Positions 10,601 to 18,905 of a stretch of 64,000 nt of DNA are shown one piece after another. Where the stretch lies: the NCBI GenBank assembly GCA_014058105.1, contig JACGCM010000465.1:496001-560000 (forward strand). The letters run 5' to 3'. Within the stretch, counting starts at the first letter, position 1. Every line of letters starts with the position of its first letter. This DNA comes from Kingdonia uniflora. Lineage: Eukaryota > Streptophyta > Magnoliopsida > Ranunculales > Circaeasteraceae. The notes under the pieces were generated by a model. It was not told the DNA's origin. It saw only the letters and a list, made by a program, of their open reading frames with translations, and did no database searches. The position numbers and the translations under genes were made by a program.

Positions 10601-10736
10601 TAAATTTCAAGTGGGAGATTTGTTGAAGATTGTGAAATTTCGTAAGTGGGTCTTCAAGATTGAAGGTCCGGGTAGTGTAAGCAATTCATTTGGAGATCTG
10701 GAGATGGGTTACGGGATTCAATTTCAAGTACGAGAT
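10601..10736 (+). other. Duplicated polypurine-tract-like sequence before the 3' LTR
   Basis: TTTCAAGTGGGAGATTTGTT at about 10604-10623 is a typical Copia polypurine tract plus LTR start. A diverged version, TTTCAAGTACGAGATTGTTT, occurs about 120 bp later and directly precedes the mapped LTR start at 10737. Confidence 0.5.
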
Positions 10737-11457
10737 TGTTTATGGTATGAACTCGAATCTTGTTTGAAGAAGTTCATCAGAGCTCATGGGACAAGCGAGG
10801 ATCAAAGACGGTTTAAAAAAAAGGTTTTTTTAATGTTCTGCTCGAATAGACTATTTTTCTGTTCAAACAGAAGAAGCAGATGCATGTTTGTGTGAATAAA
10901 CTTTCTCTGTTTATTCGAACAAAGTTTATTCGAACAAAAGGCAAGTCGTTCGATCAAGATAGGAAGTCATTCGAACGAGATTTTATATGTTTGAACAAAC
11001 TCCTTGTCTATTCGAACAAAAATACTCAGAACCCACTTTATTCGAATAGACTAAGAGTCTGTTCAAACAGACTTCTTAAAGTCAATTTTAGAAGTTCGTT
11101 ATGGAGGCGTTGGTGTGTTTCGTGATCCGTGCTTTGAGTCTATCTTTCTGTAATGACTTCCCATGTTTATAAGGGATAATATGGTGTGCTTTTATCCCTA
11201 TCTTGGTGAGTTTAATTCTAGAGAAACCTAGGGTTTGAGAGACTCCATTAAAGCTTGAGAAGCTTGGAGAGATCGTGTGTAACATATTTGATTATAGTAG
11301 ATTGTTTGTAGGGAGTAGTTTTTCACCTGTAAGAGTTTTCCACTTCCCTCTTCCGGGTAAATCATTGTGTTTCTGTTTTAGTTTAATTTCTCAATTGGCG
11401 TTTCTGCTTATCATTCTTGGGGCGAGGGAATGGGATTAGCTACCCTAATTCCTAACA
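10737..11457 (+). repeat. Copia 3' LTR
   Basis: 721 bp copy of the 5' LTR, slightly longer. It ends TTCCTAACA and is followed by the target duplication TGTTA. The central palindrome has mutated from TTCGAA to TTCAAA. Confidence 0.5.
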
Positions 11458-11462
11458 TGTTA

Positions 11463-12232
11463 GACCCTGGTAGCTCATAAAAAGTATGCTAAATCTAAAG
11501 GTCGTGTGAAGCTACCACTTCAAGAATCAATATTGCCTTGGGGTAATGACTAGTAAATTGACCATGTCAAGCTATGAGACAATTTTTTTTATATCTATTG
11601 CATGCAATCAAGGCTTCCTAACATGACAGGAAATCCCCATGACTCTCCGATCGCTTTTAACCTTTCGACGTCGGCCGCGTTTGGTACTCGAAGATATTCC
11701 TCGCCAAAAATTTGTATAACCGCAACACAAAACCTTTCCATAGTTAACAAGGTTGTTCTTTCTCCTATTCGGATATACTCGCCAAAAAGATCTGCCATAA
11801 CACCATAGCTTAGGAAACGTAGTACCGTGACTACCTTTTGGTACGGTGGTAACCCCATAGTACCAGAGCGTTGTTGGGTTTTTGGACAAAGTAATGATCA
11901 TGTACAATGACTGTATCGAATATACGCATAAACATGTGCCTACTCATACGAAAGCATCGTCGAAATTCATCTGGCTCATATGTGTACCTCGGCTTGAAGT
12001 AGTCCCGTATAATGCTGTAATACTCCAATTCATGATCTCGCTTCTTTCTCTTATCCTTACGGCCTATGATACGCCCACCGTGACTCGAAGTTGCATCATG
12101 TACTACTCGGTTTATTGCATTTTGGAGCAGAATGAAAATTGTCACCGCACAATCAAACATAAGATCGTCAAAGGAGGACGACGATACACGTGGAGGATCA
12201 TCAATGGATGAATAGGATGATGAGGAAGACAT
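11463..12232 (-). pseudogene. Harbinger transposase, N-terminal half
   Basis: DDE_Tnp_4 transposase of the HARBI1 type. From the ATG at 12232 the frame reads a Ser-rich start, then YFKPRYTYEPDEFRRCFRMS, FDTVIVHDHYFVQKP, PPYQKVVTVLRFLSYGV, ADLFGEYIRIGE, VIQIFGEEYLRVPNAADVER and WGFPVMLGSLDCM. The Asp in GSLDCM is the first catalytic residue. Beyond this, stops appear, but HGQFTSHYPKAILILEVVAS and ELPGSNND are still readable up to the Copia junction. The second catalytic Asp is in NDINVL, on the other side of the insert. A frameshift near 11840 joins the two longest frames. This is the other half of the gene at 5818-6382. Confidence 0.5.
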
Positions 12233-12348
12233 TTGAGGTTGTGAAGTTTAGAGAAGGGTATTGACGGTAAAGGGGGAACAAATATCTTGAAAAGAGAGAA
12301 GTGTAAAAGGATAAGGGGGAAGAAGAAGTGGTTATTTGAAATTAGTGG

Positions 12349-12396
12349 AGGCGGCGGTAAAAAGAACACCGCATGCTGTTCTTTTTACTGCCACCT
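12349..12396. repeat. Subterminal hairpin, right side of Harbinger
   Basis: Arms 12349-12368 and 12377-12396 pair at 18 of 20 positions with an 8-nt loop. The arm AGGCGGCGGTAAAAAGAACA shares GGCGGTAAAAAGAACA with the left hairpin. It lies 110 bp inside the right terminus, mirroring the 125 bp spacing on the left. Confidence 0.5.
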
Positions 12397-12578
12397 CTAC
12401 TGATTTCCAACAATGGCTACTTCCTCTGGTGAGTCTTTCACAATGGCCAGTTTTGGATCATAATGGCTACTTTTTGTTTTTATATATATGTTGGCTAGGG
12501 ATGCTCTAACAACAGGTCCTCTACTTGAACTCAACAATACTGAGTTTTTTAGCTCTAACATAGGATTCTTTAGTAGTA

Positions 12579-13028
12579 TTTAGCTGGAATGAAGACTACA
12601 CCCAGGCCGCGTCCTGGCAGTATTTTGTTGATAATCCACCTCTCTGACAACTCAACTTTAATCAGTTATGGAATGGAGTTCATGTCTAATTCAGGGAGCG
12701 CATGAAACTTCAATACCCTCCTGGAGATTTATACAATAGGTAGAATGTTCTTAAGGCTAAATGTGATGAGTTTCATGGGATACGGAAGAGTATTGATAGA
12801 CGGGTCAGAGGTGTTCTACTAGCCTATATTATCTGCGAAACCAGAGATGAATGGCATGAGAAATACAACCAGCCGTTCTCGTTCAAGACTTCATACGATA
12901 TTTTTTACCGGAACTACGTCCTGCCTGATGAGTTTCCAGTAAATTACCAACTTTTGAACTATGGATGGGATCCGCTCCCCCTTACTGAATGGTCTTGGTT
13001 TAATCCCTACATCAGTCGTGAACGATGA
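12579..13028 (+). pseudogene. Unrecognised ORF convergent with the PMD gene
   Basis: A plus-strand frame of about 150 codons with only three internal stops (about 12648, 12690 and 12738). It reads WNEDYTQAASWQYFVDNPPL, QLNFNQLWNGVHV, MKLQYPPGDLYNR, VLKAKCDEFHGIRKSIDRRV and GVLLAYIICETRDEWHEKYN, then NYVLPDEFPVNYQLLNYGWD and WSWFNPYISRER before TGA at 13026. It is rich in Trp, Tyr and Asn and has no membrane segment. I do not recognise the family. It points toward the PMD pseudogene across a gap of about 250 bp, so the two may be the convergent genes of one transposon. It starts just outside the Harbinger right end. Confidence 0.5.
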
Positions 13029-13269
13029 ATTAAGTGTAATTGTATCTATTTCAAGTTTTATTTTGTGTGTAGAACTATTATTTTAAGAATTGTAATTGCA
13101 TTTCTATTTAAATTCAAGACTCAAAATAAATTAATTAATATTGATTTATAAAAAGAAATGGGACATCAGGTCGTACAAGTACTTATATAGAGAAACAAAA
13201 TCTTATAATAGAAATTGTTCAACATTGATATATACAATAAAAGATTACGTCTACAAAAAACATAAAAAA

Positions 13270-14928
13270 TACCTATATCTACTGAGACGTGCCAATATCA
13301 TCTCCGGTACCCGTCCCCCTGCGGCTACTATCGGTTCCTCTGGTTTGTAATCTACAGGTCCCCTGCCTCGTCCTCGCGCCACCTCCAGGTAGTAGCGGTA
13401 CCACCCGTACCTCATGCCCCCTCCTCGGATGTAGGTTCTGAACAGGACAAAAAAAAATTATTTAGATTTTGACAAAATAAATATGACATTAAGAAAGAAA
13501 GAAATAAATACATAAATTATTTACATGCGAATATAGCTGGTCGTCTACACTGTCCATATCCCTCCTCAAAGTAGCAACCTTATCAGTCAAGTCCTGGATC
13601 ATCTGGGCATCCCACGCAGACTATGCGAGGGCAAGTCGCCATATACCATGAGTCAGGTGTCATAGCTCCCCTACGTCGTAGGAGGAAGATATGGGTGGTG
13701 GGTCCCTCAAACGGTGGATGGGGAGCATCTCATGCCTCCTTCTCCAGTCCATGTGCCACCCCGGGTCTGGCCCCTCCTCCTCGCGAGGCAAACTGAAGTC
13801 CTAAGATAAACTATGAACCTCTGCTAATGTAGCCACCACGGGTGTAATACGAGCCCTGAGTGCAGTGGGTCCGAACATATCTTTATTCCTCATCCTCTGG
13901 GAATTTGTCAACAGGTGGCCTACCTCATAAGTTTGGTTAGCATAGTATGAGGCGTAAGTCTTTCGCTCCTCCTCTATCACAAACTAGTCACAGTCAACAA
14001 AGCTGGCCTGTCTCATCGCCTGTGAATCCGCTCGATTAAGATATGGTAACATGTTAAGCGGAGGATCCAAAGGAATACCCGCAGTGCCAGTCAACTACCT
14101 CTAACATCTATCCCCCAAGTAATACTCACAGTTTCCATTTGGGACTTGAAGTGGCATCCTCTTACGGAATACTCATAGAAGCAATACTGCATTTTAGAAT
14201 AACATAAAAAATAATTTGAAATTCTATTTAAGACGTTTATTGGAAGATATTTGAATTGTAGCCTGTAAGGAAAAGGGGTTAATGTACCTCAAGAAGTTGT
14301 GTAAATCTAATTATGGCACCCCAGTCGTGACTGCGGTATCCAAACCATGGTATAGGGAAGCAAGAATAGCAAAACCTTAGCCATATTTGACAACTTTATC
14401 CAAATAGGCCACGACCGCGAGATATCCAAGCGGGACGGTGTCGTTGGCCATTTGGAACCATAAATGTCCCATCATGAAGAGGATAAAAGCACAAACAATG
14501 GTAATATCCTCCTCCTGATCAACTGTAATGGTCAAGTACGTCCTAAAATGTGAAATGTTGACGTTCCCACTCTTTGTATTGCTGGATTCAATACGGGGGA
14601 GTAATTGCCTCGTATTGGATAAAATACTCCATGCGTCGTTATACAACACCTGTATCGGATATCAGCTGATTGACAATGTTATCAGCATAAGGAAATCCAT
14701 TGGAGTGATCCCGATCTCCACACACAGTAATAGAAAAGTGTACGTTAGCGCCTGAATTAGCCGATTATCGGAATTACCCAAGCGTATATCCATAAAGCTC
14801 CCAAATATCTTCACCACATGATCCCTTATTGCCAGAATGGAAATCTCCTTCCAAACTTTGATCACCATTGTGAATGTGCCGCGCGGATGCATCAAATCCC
14901 GATTCTGTTCATTGGAGCATTTTTTCAA
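13270..14928 (-). pseudogene. Plant mobile domain (PMD / MAIN-like) protein
   Basis: PMD proteins occur both in host genes (MAIN, MAIL1) and in plant transposons; the domain's biochemical role is unclear. The minus strand reads MHPRGTFTMVIKVWKEISIL, HVVKIFGSFMDIRLGNSDNR, VEIGITPMDF, DAWSILSNTRQLLPRIESSN, HFRTYLTITVDQEEDITIVC, AFILFMMGHLWFQMANDTVP and LGYLAVVAYLDKVVKYG. The last two match the conserved LVPLxYLxxLxDLDxxxxYxWG block of the family. Downstream, DPPLNMLPYLNRADSQAMR and MRNKDMFGPTALRARITPVV are also readable. A final segment near 13290-13430 may be a separate exon after an acceptor. Stops at several points, and a retained frame shift near 14660, make it a pseudogene. Its neighbour at 12579-13028 converges on it. 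Confidence 0.5.
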
Positions 14929-14949
14929 ACACTTTATTTACAGAAATAA

Positions 14950-15330
14950 CAAATTCATAATTAAACAAAAACTTATCGTGAGTTCCTTGCTAGTGTAATA
15001 GATATGACTGACGTCGTTTGGGAGTGAGGTAATAAACCTCTGCGGGTAGTTTTCTTGGGGTGAGTGTGGTATGCCTTAGGTTTGTTGTACATCTTCAATT
15101 TCTACTCTTTTTTTCTTCCTTCCAGACCTCGACCGAGTTATGGTTCACTCTGGATCTTTTGTCCCTCTAAACCCAAATAATATATTGGCGTGTGGGTCTC
15201 CCTCTGGCATCTCTATTTGATTTTGAACGGAACTAGATTTTTGTTAAAATTTTGGTTCGAATTGAGAGAGAACGTGAAACAAGTGTGGATGGAGTCGAGA
15301 AAGAATAAGTTATTTCATAACAGACACAGC
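14950..15330. other. Upstream of the PMD pseudogene, nothing recognised
   Basis: Would hold the promoter and 5' leader of the minus-strand PMD gene. No clear box or ORF stands out. Confidence 0.5.
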
Positions 15331-15333
15331 GGC

Positions 15334-15367
15334 GGTAATCCTTTTACCGCCCGGTTAAAGGAATACC
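15334..15367. repeat. Hairpin near the presumed right end of the PMD element
   Basis: Arms 15334-15344 (GGTAATCCTTT) and 15357-15367 (AAAGGAATACC) pair at 10 of 11 positions, and the loop sequence ACCGCCCGGT pairs further. The GGCGGTAA...TACCGCC layout recalls the two Harbinger hairpins, which suggests a related element, but I could not define its termini. Confidence 0.5.
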
Positions 15368-15540
15368 ACGTAGTGTTTTGATTTCAGTTAAAAGAAATAA
15401 ATAAAAAATACATAGATGGGTTTGAGTTGCTGCTGGGAGAGGCTGGGTGTGGGGTTTTCTGTAGGCCCCCTGTTAAAGCCCACACCCAAACCCAAACTTT
15501 TTCCTGAAGTTGTTCTTTGTATAGAGCCCAAAAAATAAAT

Positions 15541-15541
15541 A

Positions 15542-15573
<32 letters not shown>

Positions 15574-15574
15574 T
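15541..15574. repeat. TA microsatellite
   Basis: About 34 bp of near-perfect TA dinucleotides with one interruption (TGTA). Confidence 0.5.
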
Positions 15575-15596
15575 TTTGTTGGTTCTTTGTCATTAT

Positions 15597-15728
15597 AAAA
15601 GGCTAGCCTGGTTGGTAAAGTACTAAGGATCTAATCACATTGATTCGAGTTCAATTCTTATTGGCACTATGTTTATTATTGATTTTTTGAGTTGGACTAA
15701 CCAAGAACTTTGTTGTTCTCTTTTTTCA
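15597..15728 (+). mobile_element. tRNA-derived SINE-like element
   Basis: An internal RNA polymerase III promoter is visible: A box TAGCCTGGTTGGTAAAG (15604-15620) and B box GATTCGAGTTC (15642-15652), spaced as in tRNA-derived SINEs. The following body ends TTGTTCTCTTTTTTC. I could not find convincing target duplications, so the ends are approximate. A decayed tRNA gene is less likely because no acceptor stem pairs. Confidence 0.5.
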
Positions 15729-16469
15729 AAAATTAATTATGTTTTTTTTTTAATATTTTGCTAAATTCTACTAGTTTACTGCATTACGGTGAGACCGACC
15801 ATGTAAATTTCTTATTGTCATCTTCGTTTTATATTTGCGTTTTTCAAATAATTTTTTTAAATGTTAAATGCTAGTAGATTTGATCATCTTGATTTGAACA
15901 ATATTGTAGATTTTGACAGCTTAAAAGCCTCATTATCGAATAAAAGGGTTTTGTTATTATTTTCAAGTTAGAAGAATTTTTCAGGTGGCAAAGATGTATT
16001 GAGTTTAGAGAGTTTATGAGAGATTTTTTTATTGTATAGAGCTAATGGAGTTTAAGGGGGAGAGGAAGAGATTTACACAAATTAGTTTGAGAGATTATAG
16101 GAAGAAATATGGGAAAGAAACATGGAAAAAGAGATATATTAGGAGTGTAAAACTACTTAAATAGAGATAATCGTGGGAGGAGAGATATGTTTTCATTTTG
16201 CCTAAAATGCCCATTGTTTTTCCAACTTACTTCTGTGTACAACTAACACAAACTAAAAAGAAAGAAAAAACTGAAGGGTATTTTAAAGATCCCATAAAGC
16301 TTCAGACGGACTACCACGAAACTGTTTTGTAACCACCAAAAACCTTTTTGTGCAGCTATGTGTAGAGTGACCTCACTACCAGTCGGTCAGATTATACAAA
16401 AAGTGTGATTATGATCTTATGAAAACGTATGAAATGTAGGGCTATATCTAATATTTTTTTTACTTCTAT
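15729..16469. other. No recognisable gene
   Basis: AT-rich, with scattered purine-rich stretches around 16040-16130. Only short chance frames. Confidence 0.5.
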
Positions 16470-16620
16470 TATAAGAAAACTTATACCTTGATCTAGATGC
16501 TAGGGGAACTAATTACTGTAGGTTGTAAATTTTCTTTTCTTGTATTGATATGTTCTTGGGGTCCTTGCCTAACCCCAGCTTGCCTAGCAAAAAAAAAAAA
16601 AAAAACTATAAGAAAACTTA
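16470..16620 (+). mobile_element. Short poly(A) retroposon with 14 bp target duplication
   Basis: The sequence TATAAGAAAACTTA occurs at 16470-16483 and again, identically, at 16607-16620. Between them is a 123 bp insert ending in 17 A residues (16589-16605). A long A-tail next to a perfect duplication is the hallmark of target-primed retroposition, so this is a SINE or a 5'-truncated LINE. No pol III boxes or coding similarity allow a family assignment. Confidence 0.5.
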
Positions 16621-17573
16621 ACCCTGGGGTTATGTCTAAGTTATTGTTTCGATTTGGGCAATCAAGGTTTCCGATGAGTCTTCAACCGATAGAAATTGAT
16701 TTGGGATTGAGGTCTTATAGTCTTAAATTGGTTGGGGTTGAGGTAATGTGTTTTCTAAAGGCTTCTCAATCCTTTATCATCAAGCTCTGAGAATTATTAT
16801 TTCTATATATTTTGAATAAATGGTATAAGAAGTTGCAGTAAATTAATGAATTGTTGTAAAATCACGATACATGCAGAAATTCAAAATATCACTGTAAAAT
16901 TGCAAAGTCAGGGAATAAGGGTTAGCTTATAGGGGGATATATCCAAAATATTATGACATTGATATGAAGATATTGTAGGTGGAGTTTTGATGAGTTTTTG
17001 TCGATACAAGGACGCCAATACTCCCTGAATATTCAACAAAATGACGAATAAAAAAACCATAAGTAGTGAAAACTTTGGGTTATTAGAGCAAGATGAATGC
17101 TACATATTACAGTAAAAAATGACTCACAAAACATAGGTATCAAAGTACTTTGGGGTTCTTTACGATGTGCAACCCCCCTAGTAAAATATAGGGAGAATTA
17201 CTTCTTTTGTCCAACACGGCTAAGTTCGGTCACTTCGGTTTGCCATAAACTTGATTTGTGCAACTATAATTTTTCCCCGTTAGCCCATTTTACCCTTGAG
17301 ATACAACATCTTCTCTTTCAAGTGTTTATCAGCTCCTTGTAGGATCCGCATAAGACTTTTGGTACCGTAATTTAATATTTAAAATTAAAATTCTCACACG
17401 TTTGGCGAAGTGCGTAAAGTGTATTGGGCGGGAAAAATTAGAGCAAAACCTTGATTTCCCCATAATTCCCAAGTTTTAAAAACTAACTCTACGAAGTACA
17501 TTCAATTTGACGCCCGCGCATTAAATTCTCTACACATTCAATTTTTTTTTTTTTTTTTTGGGGGCTGGGGGGG
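16621..17573. other. No recognisable gene
   Basis: Mixed unique-looking sequence, with a T/G homopolymer-rich stretch at about 17541-17573. I see no ORF of interest or clear repeat. Confidence 0.5.
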
Positions 17574-18076
17574 GGTGTAGGGGCCTAATTTGTAGGGTCG
17601 ATCAGCAAGGTCTACATTTGGCATCGTCTGTGATGTTACCCTATACTTTCAAAACCTTTTACCACACTGAGTAGATTTCTAATTTTTGTTCGACCTCCGC
17701 CATAGTAGGTAGAACCCCAACAGATGACATAACTGCACAATTTGCCCAGATGTGAAAGCAATTCGCCTATGCCGAAGATAGGCATACGAACCAGCTTTGA
17801 TACGAGCAAGAAGCCAGGAGGAAAGATCTCAAAACTGAGCAACAATGTCGTATCAAAGAAACGGATAGACATAACCATAACATAGAAGAGCTCTACAACT
17901 CTGTGCACAACTTACAACAAGCACGTCCTCAAGAAGCCCATGTTCGGTCGAAGGGCCCTGGCCCCTCAAGGATTTTTGTTCTTTCACGATTAGGTCCCAA
18001 CCCTCAGACAGAAGCACCAAAAATCCATCTATGTGTAAGAGTTTAATCTCTCCCTCTAGAAGATTAGGCCCCTACA
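17574..18076 (+). other. Gypsy (Tat-like) gag remnant bounded by inverted TGTAGGGGCC ends
   Basis: TGTAGGGGCCTAATT at 17574 and its reverse complement ending about 18074 bracket the stretch. Near 17612, TTTGGCATCGTCTGTG resembles the post-LTR primer-binding region of Tat-type Gypsy elements (TTTGGCGCCGTCTGTGGG). Downstream, a broken frame reads YEQEARRKDLKTEQQCRIKE, NIEELYNSVHNLQQARPQEA and PSRIFVLSRLGPNP, gag-like in composition. This could be an internally deleted element. Confidence is modest. Confidence 0.5.
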
Positions 18077-18463
18077 GTACGTACCTACTGAGTTCACGCA
18101 AAATATATGGTCATATATCTAAACGATCTATAATATTGGACTAGAAGCCAGATGGCCGACTTCAACAATACTGGTAACATGGAATAACCAGCTAGCAGTT
18201 ATACAAAAATAATCAAAAAACACATGTCCCACTAACTAGCCGTTGTGAAATGTCAAGCACTACTCCCACAAGATGCTCCACTCATCTAGAAAGTCGTGGT
18301 GGTGGCCCACGATATACAAAGAAGTCTTTAAATATGAGGAAGAGAGAATAGTACATGGATAGATGATTTTTGGCACAAAACCACATAAGATATTAAAGAG
18401 AGTGTACTTATTGTAATTTGAAATCAAGCATTTATAAAATCAAATCTTGCAAATACTCAAGTC

Positions 18464-18613
18464 GAGGTTGTGGTTTTTACTTATTTAAAGGTTTATATGC
18501 TAAGTGCTCCATATGTTAGATTTCTTTTGATTGGTAGATTATAATTGTGTTCTCAGAACATTTTGTGTAGTTCGACTCACAAAATTAGGTCGTTATATTT
18601 GGCGTTGTCTGTG
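18464..18613 (+). repeat. 3' end of a Tat-type LTR and primer-binding site
   Basis: GAGGTTGTGGTTTTTAC (18464-18480) is also found, reverse-complemented, in the LTR at 32848-33419 (32982-32998), with similar flanking bases. About 110 bp later, TTTGGCGTTGTCTGTGGGAA (about 18598-18617) matches the Tat-type primer-binding region, placing the LTR end just before it. The LTR's left boundary is not clear. Confidence 0.5.
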
Positions 18614-18639
18614 GGAACTCAATCTTACAGAATCAACGA

Positions 18640-18905
18640 AGATGAACATTTTTTTTTTAATCATCAGTTCCTGCAAGTCCAACATGCCGCCTGAGCGAAA
18701 TACATAGTTTCAAGGCCAAGAGGTGGGTGGCTTCTGGGGAAGTTGTCACTTAGGTAACTGATCTTCGCGCTACTCTGGCAGCAGAAACCAAAAAATGAGC
18801 CCTGCTCGAACAAAACACGCTGAAGATCGAGAACGTCGAGACAAAGATCTTGAGGAGGAAAGAAGAGTTTCTCATCGGGAAAACCAGCGTCACGAGTAGC
18901 GAATT
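18640..18905 (+). pseudogene. Tat-type Gypsy gag, N-terminal piece
   Basis: Follows the primer-binding region. The readable frame EDRERRDKDLEEERRVSHRE is the charged, probably helical N-terminal part of a plant Gypsy gag. The gene appears to continue at 20566 beyond an inserted segment. Frameshifted and with stops. Confidence 0.5.

Larger units (their letters stand above)
6383..11457 (+). mobile_element. Ty1/Copia retrotransposon (Tnt1-94-like) inserted in the Harbinger transposase
   Basis: The LTRs (6383-7076 and 10737-11457) begin TGTT and end TTCCTAACA, giving the TGTTA...TAACA termini typical of Copia. The target duplication TGTTA is present on both sides (6378-6382 and 11458-11462). The interior encodes a decayed gag-pol with the Copia order gag, integrase, RT. 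Flanking Harbinger transposase codons rejoin correctly when the insert and one TGTTA are removed, so the boundaries are firm. Confidence 0.5.
3803..12506. mobile_element. PIF/Harbinger DNA transposon, interrupted by a Copia element
   Basis: The left end GAGCATCTCCAGCAG (3803) and the reverse complement of the right end, GAGCATCCCTAGCC (ending 12506), form PIF/Harbinger-type terminal inverted repeats. They are flanked by TTA (3800-3802) and TAA (12507-12509), close to the 3 bp TWA duplication typical of this superfamily. Inside are the two expected genes, a Myb/SANT-like ORF1 on plus and a DDE transposase on minus, in convergent arrangement. Subtracting the Copia insertion and its duplicated 5 bp (6383-11462) leaves about 3.6 kb, a normal size for an autonomous Harbinger. 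Both genes carry stops and the transposase has lost its catalytic Glu, so the element is dead. Confidence 0.5.

Noticed and set aside
15404..15480. GGGTTTGAGTTGCTGCTGGGAG as a second right end for the Harbinger element
   Set aside because: Only a loose match to the left terminus. The end at 12506 with TAA flank and symmetrical hairpin fits much better.
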